NCBI GenBank assembly: GCA_016709305.1 | Contig: JADJNA010000008.1 | Location: 1-64,000 of the forward strand | Source of the DNA: Candidatus Villigracilis saccharophilus | Lineage (GTDB): Bacteria > Chloroflexota > Anaerolineae > Anaerolineales > Villigracilaceae | DNA length: 64,000 bases | Direction: 5' to 3' | Part shown: positions 52,389-60,214 of the stretch, piece by piece | Layout of the letters: each line of letters begins with the position of its first letter | Position numbering within the stretch: position 1 is the first letter of the stretch | The notes under the pieces: generated by a model | Seen by the model: only the letters and a program-made list of their open reading frames with translations | Told to the model about the DNA's origin: nothing | Database searches by the model: none | Program-made: the position numbers and the translations under genes

Positions 52389-52417
52389 ATTATAACGGTG
52401 AACGATTACGTTATAAT
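52389..52417. promoter_or_regulatory. Symmetric divergent promoter, leaderless on both sides
   Basis: ATTATAACG (52389-52397) and CGTTATAAT (52409-52417) are perfect inverted repeats containing a TATAAT on each strand. The plus-strand box ends seven bases before ATG 52425, the minus-strand box six bases before ATG 52382. The arms could also bind a dimeric regulator. Confidence 0.55.
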
Positions 52418-52424
52418 CCTTCTC

Positions 52425-53255
52425 ATGGATATTCATGGTGGAGTTGTTGCCGCGGCGATACTGATCGTTACTTTGGCAATTTTAGTGGTGAGATCGGCTA
52501 TTCGTGTGATGCAGTCGGCGCGCAGACTTTCTTTTTATAGTTTGCGCCGTATGCATAACCGCAATGCGTTCAGGTTATTTATATTTGCCATATTCCTGTT
52601 TGCCTGCGCGTACTGGCTTCCTTTTTATGGGGAGCCGATGATCTATGTTTATTTTCCACCTTCACCAACCATAACATTGACCCCCACGATCACGTTAACG
52701 CCGACGATCACTTTGACTCCGACCTTGTCTCCGGTGCCGAGCCAGACGTTCACCCCTTCTGTTTCTGATACGCCCACATTAACGACTACTCCTTTTTTGC
52801 CGGTTGCGATCGAATCTCTGTTCGAAGGAGTGGTGACACCCAACCCCGATGCGGTCTTTACCGCCATTCAGTTCTCCACCAAATTTGATGGTTTGAATCC
52901 GGTTGATCCGAAGACAGTTTTTGAACTTCCCATTGAAAAGATCTATGGCGGATTTGATTACAACAACACGATCCCGGGTGTGCAATGGACTGCACTCTGG
53001 TACCGTGAAGGGAAATTGATCTGTTATGAGACCAAACCTTGGGACGGCGGTACCGGCGGAATTGGCGGGTATTCCGAATGTTCGCAACCCATCGGCGGCT
53101 GGATGCCAGGTACATATGAAGTGCAGATCTTTATGGCTTATGAATGGAAGGGGGTCGGGCGCTTTGTTGTGCTTGACAACCTTTCCACGCATACTTCTAC
53201 ACCCACATCCACTCCATTTATCGAACGAACAGTTACGCCTGCTGCTACTCCTTAA
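52425..53255 (+). CDS. Membrane protein with TITLTP repeats
   Basis: 276-residue protein. Two N-terminal helices (about 5-25 and 46-68) precede a Thr/Pro linker made of three TITLTP units and related PT motifs (about 77-120). The extracellular domain (about 130-260) is beta-rich with FELPIEKIYGGFDYNN, WTALWYREGKLICYE and GGWMPGTYEVQIFM. The end is again PT-rich. It looks like a stalked surface protein; the domain is not one I can name. It has no ribosome site and a TATAAT seven bases before ATG 52425, so the message is probably leaderless. It diverges from isopentenyl phosphate kinase. Confidence 0.7.
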   Translation: MDIHGGVVAAAILIVTLAILVVRSAIRVMQSARRLSFYSLRRMHNRNAFRLFIFAIFLFACAYWLPFYGEPMIYVYFPPSPTITLTPTITLTPTITLTPTLSPVPSQTFTPSVSDTPTLTTTPFLPVAIESLFEGVVTPNPDAVFTAIQFSTKFDGLNPVDPKTVFELPIEKIYGGFDYNNTIPGVQWTALWYREGKLICYETKPWDGGTGGIGGYSECSQPIGGWMPGTYEVQIFMAYEWKGVGRFVVLDNLSTHTSTPTSTPFIERTVTPAATP

Positions 53256-53289
53256 GTAAAGTAAAAATAAATTTATTAAAAGGAATTCC

Positions 53290-53784
53290 ATGATGACAGA
53301 AACAGCCTTTCAAGATTTTTACCCCGAATATTTTGCACACTGTTACGGTTGTGGCAGCATGAATGACCTTGGACATCAAATAAAAAGTTTTTGGGATGGC
53401 GAAGAATCGGTCTGTCACTTTCAACCCATGCCTTATCACACAGCTATTCCCGGCTATGTCTATGGCGGATTACTTGCCTCCTTGGTGGACTGCCACGGTA
53501 CAGGCACAGCCGCTGCGGCTGGCTATCGCGCCGAGAACCGTGCCATGGATACCGAACCGCCTCTGCGTTATCTGACCGCTTCCTTGCATGTTGATTATCT
53601 CAAGCCTACGCCGCTTGGTCCTGTGTTGGAGATCCGCGCGAAGGTCAAGGAAGTCAAAGGGCGGAAGGTGGTTATAGAGGAATGGATCGTGGTGAATGGA
53701 GTGATCACTGTGAAAGGAGAAGTGGTGGCGGTGCAGGTACCGGAAGATTTGGTGAAAGAGTTGTTGAAAAAAAATAATGATTAA
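53290..53784 (+). CDS. PaaI-type thioesterase
   Basis: 164-residue single hotdog-fold protein. The catalytic region reads YVYGGLLASLVDCHGTGTAAA near 56-76, where Gly-Gly and Asp are typical of PaaI thioesterases. A CYGCGSMNDLG motif near residue 18 occurs in a subgroup of this family and may bind metal. Family members hydrolyse acyl-CoA thioesters; the substrate is unknown. AAAAGGAATTCC precedes the ATG; the second Met is an alternative start. Length is normal and the domain complete. Confidence 0.8.
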   Translation: MMTETAFQDFYPEYFAHCYGCGSMNDLGHQIKSFWDGEESVCHFQPMPYHTAIPGYVYGGLLASLVDCHGTGTAAAAGYRAENRAMDTEPPLRYLTASLHVDYLKPTPLGPVLEIRAKVKEVKGRKVVIEEWIVVNGVITVKGEVVAVQVPEDLVKELLKKNND

Positions 53785-53810
53785 GCAGCTTTGCTGCACA
53801 GAAAAAAACT

Positions 53811-53858
53811 GAGACCCCCAGGTTCTTGAAGAATTAAGGACTTGAGGGTCTTTTGTTT
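53811..53858 (+). terminator. Rho-independent terminator after the thioesterase
   Basis: GAGACCC-CCAGGTTCTT pairs imperfectly with AAGGACTTG-GGGTCTT, followed by TTGTTTTCC. Confidence 0.65.
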
Positions 53859-54003
53859 TCCTCAAAACCTTCATTTTGAGAAAATATAGTTAAAAAATAT
53901 CAGGACAAATGTCAATTGCCTGAAAACAACGAAAATGCTAGACTTATCGTATGTAAGAGTGCAAATTTTTCAATTTACTAATATTTTGTAGGAGAGTCAC
54001 TTC

Positions 54004-54405
54004 ATGGCAAACAAGACAGTTCTTTATGTTGGTGCCGGCATTTTGTTCCTGATCGGGTTGTGCCTGGTGGGTTATGGCGTACTCAGTGTCATCGGCTCCA
54101 CCTCAGCTCAGGGTAGTTCATCCTGGCTGACTTTTGGTCTTGGGTTTGGTTGCGTGGGTGTATTATTTTTTGCCGGCGGCGCAGGCATGGTCATTGCTGC
54201 CATGCGCGGAACAAAGACCGAGATCGTGCAGCAAGTCACCATGAAAATGGATCTGCCCGGGCAGACCAAGATCGAAGAAGTCAAATGCAGATCCTGCGGC
54301 GGGACCTTGAGCGCGAAAGACATCACGCTTGCGAATGGTGCGCCCATGGTCAACTGCCCGTATTGCCATACCATCTATCAACTCACCGAAGAACCGAAAT
54401 GGTAG
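54004..54405 (+). CDS. Two-helix membrane protein with C-terminal zinc ribbon
   Basis: 133 residues: helix one about 6-32, a short loop, helix two about 42-66, then a cytoplasmic zinc-ribbon-like end with CRSCGG (about 98-103) and CPYCHTIY (about 121-128), i.e. CX2C-X-CX2C. GTAGGAGAG precedes the ATG. It is the first gene of the cluster that holds the Cys-Ala-tail protein and the radical SAM proteins, 70 bases before the next start. The ribbon could bind RNA, protein or metal. No named family was recognised. Confidence 0.75.
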   Translation: MANKTVLYVGAGILFLIGLCLVGYGVLSVIGSTSAQGSSSWLTFGLGFGCVGVLFFAGGAGMVIAAMRGTKTEIVQQVTMKMDLPGQTKIEEVKCRSCGGTLSAKDITLANGAPMVNCPYCHTIYQLTEEPKW

Positions 54406-54475
54406 GCCGATTGAAGATGTACGATTTTTGATTTGTGGGTTTTCGAGGTCGTACCGAGACCGCGTTGGAGGTCAA

Positions 54476-56125
54476 ATGAAACAAAAAATATTTGCAATTT
54501 GCATTGTCTTTCTATTAACATTTGGATTGGTGACCGGCGTATCCGCTCAATCCTATTTCTTTAACCTCGATCAAGAGGTGGTCAATGTGTTTTGGAATGA
54601 AGACGGCACATTGGCGCTGGATTATCAATTTACATTTACAAATTCACCCGGCGGGCATGTCATTGATTTCGTGGATGTTGGCGTTCCCACGGGACAGTTT
54701 TCCGGTGTCTCCGCTGATGTGAACGGCAATCCGCTCACGATCTCTTCTGATTTTCAGGGGCAGGGCGGTTCAGGTTTCTCAGTGGATATGGGTGCGTATG
54801 CCATTCAGCCCGGTCAAAGCGGAAGCGTGCATGTGGTCATCGGTCAAGTTGAAAATGTTCTATACAAGGATGATGAGGATGATGCCTACGCCAGCGCTGT
54901 ATTTTCTCCGAACTGGTTCGGGTCCGAGTTTGTAAGCGGAGTCACCAACCTGACGGTCACTTATCATATGCCGCCCGGTGTCCAGCCGAGCGAGCCGCGC
55001 TGGCACTCTGCTCCATCCGGCTTTCCGTCAGAACCGCAAACAGGCATCGGCGCGGATGGACGCGTCTTCTACTCCTGGAACAATCCAGCAGCGAGCGGTT
55101 CCACTCAATATACATTTGGGGCTTCCTTTCCAAAATCCTACATACCGGAAAGCGCCATTGTCACCGCGCCGCCTTTTGATTTTGCCGCACTGATTGGCGC
55201 CATGATGCCCCTATTATTTTGCGGTATTTTTGCTTTCGTGTTCATTGGCATGCCCATCATCGGGGTTATCCAAGGCAAAAAACGAAAAATGCAATACATG
55301 CCGCCCAAGATCGCCATTGAAGGTCACGGCATCAAACGCGGACTGACCGCTGTCGAATCCGCGATCTTGATGGAACAGCCGCTCGATAAAGTGATGACCA
55401 TGGTCCTCTTTGGTGCGATCAAGAAAAACGCCGCGTCTGTAAAAACACGCGACCCGCTCGAACTCGACGTTGTCTCCGCGCAGCCTGAAGGTTTGCATCA
55501 ATATGAAACCGACTTCCTAAAGGCGTTCAAAAACCCCGATAAAAAAGCGCGCCAGAAAGAATTACAAGACATGATGATCGCGCTCGTGAAGAGCGTCTCT
55601 GAAAAAATGCGCGGTTTCAGCCGCAAGGAAACTTTGGAGTATTACAAAGCCATCATGGAAAAAGCGTGGCAGCAAATTGAAGCCGCCAACACTCCCGAGG
55701 TCAAGAGTCAGAAACTTGACGAAGCCCTTGAATGGACGATGCTGGACAAGGATTATGACGACCGGACGCGCCGCATGGGGCCTGTCTTTGTGCCGATGTG
55801 GTGGGGACGCTATAACCCGACTTACAGCTCGCGTCCGCTCTCAACCGGCAGCGGACTCCCAACCTCCATGCCGAGTCAGCCCTCGGGCGGTTCCTCTCTG
55901 CCTGGCGCGGATTTTGCTGCGCAGATGGTGACTGGTGTGCAGACCTTCTCCTCGAAAGTCCTTGGCAACGTCAACACATTCACTGAAAAAGTGACTGGCG
56001 CGACCAACCCGCCTCCGAAACCCACATCCAGCGGGCGCAGCGGGAGCGGACGGTCTGGCGGCGGTTGTGCTTGCGCCTGTGCCTGTGCGGGCTGTGCCTG
56101 CGCCTGTGCCGGTGGCGGACGCTAA
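54476..56125 (+). CDS. DUF2207-like membrane protein with alternating Cys-Ala C-terminal tail
   Basis: 549 residues. Signal peptide (1-24, ending VSAQ), a beta-rich external domain (25-225), one transmembrane helix (about 238-265), and a cytoplasmic part with IEGHGIKRGLTAVESAILME. A layout like DUF2207. The last about 35 residues are Gly/Ser-rich and end GGGCACACACAGCACACAGG plus GR: seven Cys alternating with Ala. The Cys codons mix TGT and TGC and the Ala codons vary, so the pattern is kept at protein level. With one helix after a cleaved signal the tail should face the cytoplasm, reachable by the radical SAM protein encoded 38 bases downstream. ATG 54476 follows GGAGG. A substrate role is inference. 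Confidence 0.75.
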   Translation: MKQKIFAICIVFLLTFGLVTGVSAQSYFFNLDQEVVNVFWNEDGTLALDYQFTFTNSPGGHVIDFVDVGVPTGQFSGVSADVNGNPLTISSDFQGQGGSGFSVDMGAYAIQPGQSGSVHVVIGQVENVLYKDDEDDAYASAVFSPNWFGSEFVSGVTNLTVTYHMPPGVQPSEPRWHSAPSGFPSEPQTGIGADGRVFYSWNNPAASGSTQYTFGASFPKSYIPESAIVTAPPFDFAALIGAMMPLLFCGIFAFVFIGMPIIGVIQGKKRKMQYMPPKIAIEGHGIKRGLTAVESAILMEQPLDKVMTMVLFGAIKKNAASVKTRDPLELDVVSAQPEGLHQYETDFLKAFKNPDKKARQKELQDMMIALVKSVSEKMRGFSRKETLEYYKAIMEKAWQQIEAANTPEVKSQKLDEALEWTMLDKDYDDRTRRMGPVFVPMWWGRYNPTYSSRPLSTGSGLPTSMPSQPSGGSSLPGADFAAQMVTGVQTFSSKVLGNVNTFTEKVTGATNPPPKPTSSGRSGSGRSGGGCACACACAGCACACAGGGR

Positions 56126-56163
56126 TTGGATTTACGATTTCAGATTTACTATTAAAGGTAGCC

Positions 56164-57540
56164 ATGGCTTTACTTAACTCTATTAAAAATATTTTTCAAA
56201 CATCGTCCATGGTCAGCGGTCCTTCATCTGGCCTGTACCACTACGTCCGTGAAACTGCGGACGAAAAATCGCGCATTCATTTGCGGCTTGATGAAGATGG
56301 CGCTGGCACATTGATTGTCAATGCCAGCAGTGTCATGCACCTGAATCCAATGGCTGCGTTGATGGCTTATTTGATTCTAGAAGAGAAATCTGAAAAAGAG
56401 ATTCTTTCCTCGATCACAAAACAATATCGAGTTGGCGCAGCCCAGGCAGGCAATGACCTTTCCACTTTCCGCTTTCAACTTTCCGAGCTTCTCCGCCCCG
56501 ATGGCGCCTGTCCGATCCACGAGCTGGATCTTGAATCGATCATGCCGTTCAGCGCGCGTCCTTCCGCTCCGTATCGCATGGACCTGGCTGTCACATATCG
56601 CTGTAATAACGATTGCGCGCATTGCTACAACGCCCGCGAGCGAAACTTCCCTGAACTCAGCACAGAGCAATGGTTCAAGATCATGGACCAGCTTTGGGCG
56701 TTGGGCGTGCCGCACATCATCTTCACCGGCGGCGAAGCAACCCTGCGGAACGATCTCCCGCAGCTGATCCGTCATGCGGAGAACAATGGACAGATCACAG
56801 GTCTGAATACGAATGCCCGCCGTTTGTCTGATGAGAACTATGTGCAAACATTGGTCGATGCGGGGCTTGACCATGTTCAAGTCACGGTCGAATCTTGTGA
56901 TGAACAGATCCATGATGAAATGATGCGCTCCAAAGGCGCATTCAAACAGACCATTCAGGGCTTGAAGAATGCGCTCAATAGCAAACTCTATGTGATGACC
57001 AATACCACCATGCTGAGAAATAATGTCCACAAGATTCCCGAGACCTTGGATTTTCTGGCTGAGATCGGCGTGCCGACTGTGGGACTGAACGCCTTGATCT
57101 ATTCAGGTAACGGCGCGACCGTTGGTACGGGGTTGCGTGAAAATGAATTACAGCCCGTTTTGGATATCGCCACACGCAAGACTGCCGAGCGTGGACAAAA
57201 ACTGATCTGGTACACACCGACCCAGTACTGCCAATTCGATCCGACCGCCAGCAATCTCGGCGTGAAAGGTTGTACTGCCGCGTTGTACAGCATGTGCATC
57301 GAATCAAATGGCGATGTATTGCCCTGCCAGTCCTATTATCAACCGCTGGGCAATATGCTCACTGATTCCTGGGATTCGATCTGGAATCACAAGCTATCCA
57401 CGCAACTGCGCGACCGCAAAAACCTGCCACTCAAATGTGATACCTGCGCCCTCGTTGCCGAATGCGGCGGAGGCTGTCCGCTTCAGTTTGAAGGTTTACA
57501 AGTTGAAAAGTTTTCAAATTCAAACCTTCGAACTTTCTAA
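56164..57540 (+). CDS. PqqD-like/radical SAM/SPASM protein
   Basis: 458 residues. N-terminal peptide-recognition (PqqD/RRE-like) domain at about 25-110 (IHLRLDEDGAGTLIVNASSV). The radical SAM barrel carries the cluster motif CX3CX2C as TYRCNNDCAHCYN near 145-157, the GGE motif in IIFTGGEATLRND, and a SPASM-type C-terminus with CTAALYSMCIESNGDVLPCQ and then CDTCALVAECGGGCP for auxiliary clusters. Such enzymes crosslink or modify Cys-containing peptides. The immediate upstream gene ends in a Cys-Ala tail, which makes it the likely substrate. AAAGGTAGCC precedes ATG 56164. Confidence 0.9.
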   Translation: MALLNSIKNIFQTSSMVSGPSSGLYHYVRETADEKSRIHLRLDEDGAGTLIVNASSVMHLNPMAALMAYLILEEKSEKEILSSITKQYRVGAAQAGNDLSTFRFQLSELLRPDGACPIHELDLESIMPFSARPSAPYRMDLAVTYRCNNDCAHCYNARERNFPELSTEQWFKIMDQLWALGVPHIIFTGGEATLRNDLPQLIRHAENNGQITGLNTNARRLSDENYVQTLVDAGLDHVQVTVESCDEQIHDEMMRSKGAFKQTIQGLKNALNSKLYVMTNTTMLRNNVHKIPETLDFLAEIGVPTVGLNALIYSGNGATVGTGLRENELQPVLDIATRKTAERGQKLIWYTPTQYCQFDPTASNLGVKGCTAALYSMCIESNGDVLPCQSYYQPLGNMLTDSWDSIWNHKLSTQLRDRKNLPLKCDTCALVAECGGGCPLQFEGLQVEKFSNSNLRTF

Positions 57541-57568
57541 CATTCCAACCTTCAAACCTGGAGACACC

Positions 57569-57910
57569 ATGAACGACTACGAATGGATCAAAGAATTTCC
57601 CGCCGCCATCACGGTCTGCGACCAGGAAGGTTTCATTCTTGAAATGAATGACAAAGCCGCCAAAACTTTTGAAACGGATGGCGGATATAAACTGGTCGGC
57701 TCGAATATGCTGGATTGCCACCCCGACCCTGCGCGCGAAAAGACAGAAAGACTGCTGGCGGCGAAAACAAAAAATGTTTACACCATCGAAAAGAACGGCA
57801 TCAAGAAAATGATCTATCAATCCCCATGGTACAAAGATGGATGGTATGCGGGCTTCGTGGAACTCTCGCTTGAGATCCCGTTTGAGCTGCCGCACTTCAT
57901 TCGCTCCTAA
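57569..57910 (+). CDS. Small PAS domain protein
   Basis: 113-residue stand-alone PAS fold: FPAAITVCDQEGFILEMNDKAAKTF (about 9-33), GSNMLDCHPDPAREKTERLL with CHP reminiscent of the PAS of DUF438 proteins, and WYKDGWYAGFVELSLEIP at the end. No output domain. It may sense redox state, a flavin or a small ligand for the cluster. ATG 57569 is chosen with CTGGAGAC upstream; the open frame starts earlier inside the radical SAM gene. It lies 28 bases after that gene and 15 before the next. Confidence 0.75.
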   Translation: MNDYEWIKEFPAAITVCDQEGFILEMNDKAAKTFETDGGYKLVGSNMLDCHPDPAREKTERLLAAKTKNVYTIEKNGIKKMIYQSPWYKDGWYAGFVELSLEIPFELPHFIRS

Positions 57911-57925
57911 CTTATTCCCTGACCT

Positions 57926-58930
57926 ATGGAAATCTGCTACCTGATCGCCTTTCCCGATGAAGATGACGGCAAGATACCCCTTGTTGAACCATTCAAGGGG
58001 TTGAAGGATGCACCGTATTTCCGTCCCATTGATATTGACATTGTGACCCTCGGCGAGGAAACTGTCCTGATCGAAGGTCATGCAGTGTTGGTCATACGTC
58101 AGCGTTTTGACGGGCGCGTGCAAATGGTGGAATGCAGGTTTGAATTGAAGGATCCTTTTGCTGCATCGGTTTTGCAGGAGCGCACACAGATCCAGAATGC
58201 GCTCCAGAGCAAATTCATCCCAACCCTATACCGCCAGAGCGGATTGTATGAAGAGTACACCATCCTGCTTGTGCAGGATGCCAGCCCGTCTCCAGATAAA
58301 TGGATCGAAAAGAATTCCCGCGCCCTGGCGAAATTTATCCGTTCCCAGCGTGAAGTGTTTGACAAGGAAGAACTTAACGAGATCCTTGTTTCGCGCACAC
58401 GCTACTCGGCGGTGGAATTGACATTGGTGGATTGGGAAGGAGCGGTCATCATAGCGCCCAATGAAGATTACCAATCGGACATTGCCCTTTTGAAAATTGG
58501 CAATTATCAATTATTACGTTACCGCATGCTGGATCAATCCATTGACGGAATGCTGGACAAGATCAGCCAGACCTTCTTTGAAAATAAGCGCCGTCCACGC
58601 CCGACCCGCGGAGTCATTCGTCAGATCGCGGAACACAAGCTCGAGGTTATGTTGGACTTTGAGCGCGCGGAACAAAACCTGCTGCTTATCGGTGATTGGT
58701 ACACCGCCAAGCTGTATGAAGCCATCCAAAGTGAGTTCTATCTCAGGGATTGGAAGGAAAACCTAAAGAACAAACTCAACAATCTCGAAAGCATCGTCCA
58801 AACGATCAAGGATAATTTCTCGCTCTCCCTCGAAAGTGTTTGGGGGCGCATCGAAATGGCTGGTTGGATGATCATGCTGATCGGATATATCTATCTCTTT
58901 ATCGCCGACCTCGGATTGTTTAATAAATAG
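57926..58930 (+). CDS. Tail-anchored protein, possibly RMD1/DUF155-like
   Basis: 334 residues, mostly soluble, with a helical region rich in charged residues (about 235-300: HKLEVMLDFERAEQNLL, LKNKLNNLESIVQTIKDNF) and one C-terminal hydrophobic helix (about 308-328). The order of coiled helices then a terminal helix recalls RMD1/DUF155 proteins, but the match is weak by eye. It lies inside the radical SAM cluster with 15 bases before it and 8 after it, so it is cotranscribed. It might hold the modifying proteins at the membrane. Confidence 0.6.
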   Translation: MEICYLIAFPDEDDGKIPLVEPFKGLKDAPYFRPIDIDIVTLGEETVLIEGHAVLVIRQRFDGRVQMVECRFELKDPFAASVLQERTQIQNALQSKFIPTLYRQSGLYEEYTILLVQDASPSPDKWIEKNSRALAKFIRSQREVFDKEELNEILVSRTRYSAVELTLVDWEGAVIIAPNEDYQSDIALLKIGNYQLLRYRMLDQSIDGMLDKISQTFFENKRRPRPTRGVIRQIAEHKLEVMLDFERAEQNLLLIGDWYTAKLYEAIQSEFYLRDWKENLKNKLNNLESIVQTIKDNFSLSLESVWGRIEMAGWMIMLIGYIYLFIADLGLFNK

Positions 58931-58938
58931 GAGACCCT

Positions 58939-60066
58939 ATGAACATTCTCAACCAAATTTTTAACAAGGTCACACCTCTCCCTGTGGGCACCCATCACAT
59001 GCAGGCAATGCAGGATGAAAAGCCATACCGACTGCATCTGCGTCTTCAAAAGGATGGTTCGGGCCTGCTCATTCTTAATGCGGCCACGGTCATGCAGCTA
59101 AATCCCACCGCTGCCGAATGCGCGTTTCACTTCATCAAAGGCTCGTCGCCTGAAGAAGCCGCAAAACAGATCTCTGCGCGCTATCGGGTGGATCGGAAAA
59201 CTGCGCTGGCAGATTTTAACAACTTTGCCGATCGCATCCACGACCTGATCTCCACGCCTGACTTGGACCCCGCCTCCTTCCTGGACTTTGAGCGGGCTCA
59301 GCCCCATTCAACAGATTCCACGCTGCGGCTGGACTGCGCCCTCACGTACAAACTCCCCGAAAATAATCACACTGAGTATGCGCCTGTTAAACGTGTTGCC
59401 CGCGAACTGACCACGCAGGAGTGGCAGACCATCTTAGACAAAGCCTGGCAGGCGGGCATTCCTCACATCATCTTCACTGGCGGTGAAGCCACCTTGCGTG
59501 AAGACCTGCCGCAGCTGATCGCCCATGCTGAAAAGAACGGTCAGGTCTGCGGCTTGTTGACTGATGGATTGAAATTGGCGAATAAGGAATACCTTGGGTT
59601 ATTGCTGCAAACAGGCTTGGATCACGTCATGGTCATCCTCCAGCCCGATCAGCCGCGCTCGTGGGAAGCGATCGAGATCATCATCCCGCAGGATCTTTTT
59701 CTCACCGTGCATCTCACCCTCAACAGGGAGAACTTGAGCGAAGCCAAAAATATTTTGCAAAAATTGGCGGAGCTTGGTGTGGAAAATATCTCCCTCAGTA
59801 CCTCAGAAAGTGATTTTCTCGATGACCTGCTTGAACTGCAAGACACAGCCAATTCCCTGGGTCTCGCTATTCGCTGGGATCTGCCTGTGCCATATTCCGC
59901 TTCACATCCTGTTGCCTTTGAAACAGTGGATGAGGAAATCCCTGACGGCGCGGGCAAAACATGGATGTATGTTGAGCCTGATGGCGACGTTCTCCCCGCG
60001 CAAGGCGAGGCGGATAAAATTCTCGGGAACTTCCTGAGAGATACATGGGAGAGTATTTCAAAATAG
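58939..60066 (+). CDS. Degenerate radical SAM paralogue without cluster cysteines
   Basis: 375 residues, clearly related to the protein at 56164: the same PqqD-like N-terminus (LHLRLQKDGSGLLILNAATV) and the same barrel segments (GIPHIIFTGGEATLREDLPQ). In place of TYRCNNDCAHCYN it has TYKLPENNHTEY, with no Cys, and the SPASM region is shortened (MYVEPDGDVLPAQG), also without Cys. It cannot bind the SAM cluster. It may act as a substrate-binding or regulatory partner of the active enzyme. GGAGACCCT precedes the ATG. It is the last gene of the cluster; a terminator follows 72 bases on. Confidence 0.85.
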   Translation: MNILNQIFNKVTPLPVGTHHMQAMQDEKPYRLHLRLQKDGSGLLILNAATVMQLNPTAAECAFHFIKGSSPEEAAKQISARYRVDRKTALADFNNFADRIHDLISTPDLDPASFLDFERAQPHSTDSTLRLDCALTYKLPENNHTEYAPVKRVARELTTQEWQTILDKAWQAGIPHIIFTGGEATLREDLPQLIAHAEKNGQVCGLLTDGLKLANKEYLGLLLQTGLDHVMVILQPDQPRSWEAIEIIIPQDLFLTVHLTLNRENLSEAKNILQKLAELGVENISLSTSESDFLDDLLELQDTANSLGLAIRWDLPVPYSASHPVAFETVDEEIPDGAGKTWMYVEPDGDVLPAQGEADKILGNFLRDTWESISK

Positions 60067-60137
60067 AACTCTAGTAGAAGCGCTCTCGGCACCGTCCCCG
60101 GCGGCGAGGATGCTGTCTAGAGCAGAGGAATTGAACC

Positions 60138-60174
60138 AACAACATCATGCCCGCTGACAGGGCATGATGTTGTT
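60138..60174 (+). terminator. Rho-independent terminator closing the radical SAM cluster
   Basis: AACAACATCATGCCC and GGGCATGATGTTGTT pair perfectly around GCTGACA, followed by TAGTGG. The stem is very stable though the T-run is short. The 70 bases before it are GC-rich (CTCGGCACCGTCCCCGGCGG) with CTCTAG/CTAGAG arms; their role is unknown. Confidence 0.75.
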
Positions 60175-60214
60175 TAGTGGTATCCTTGTCTAAAAATTTT
60201 CAGGCGATCAAATC

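Noticed and set aside
52670..52745. CRISPR or satellite array
   Set aside because: The repeats are in-frame codons for TITLTP units of a linker, with synonymous differences.
60067..60137. Riboswitch or tRNA in the GC-rich spacer
   Set aside because: No cloverleaf or known aptamer pattern could be drawn; only short CTCTAG/CTAGAG arms are seen.
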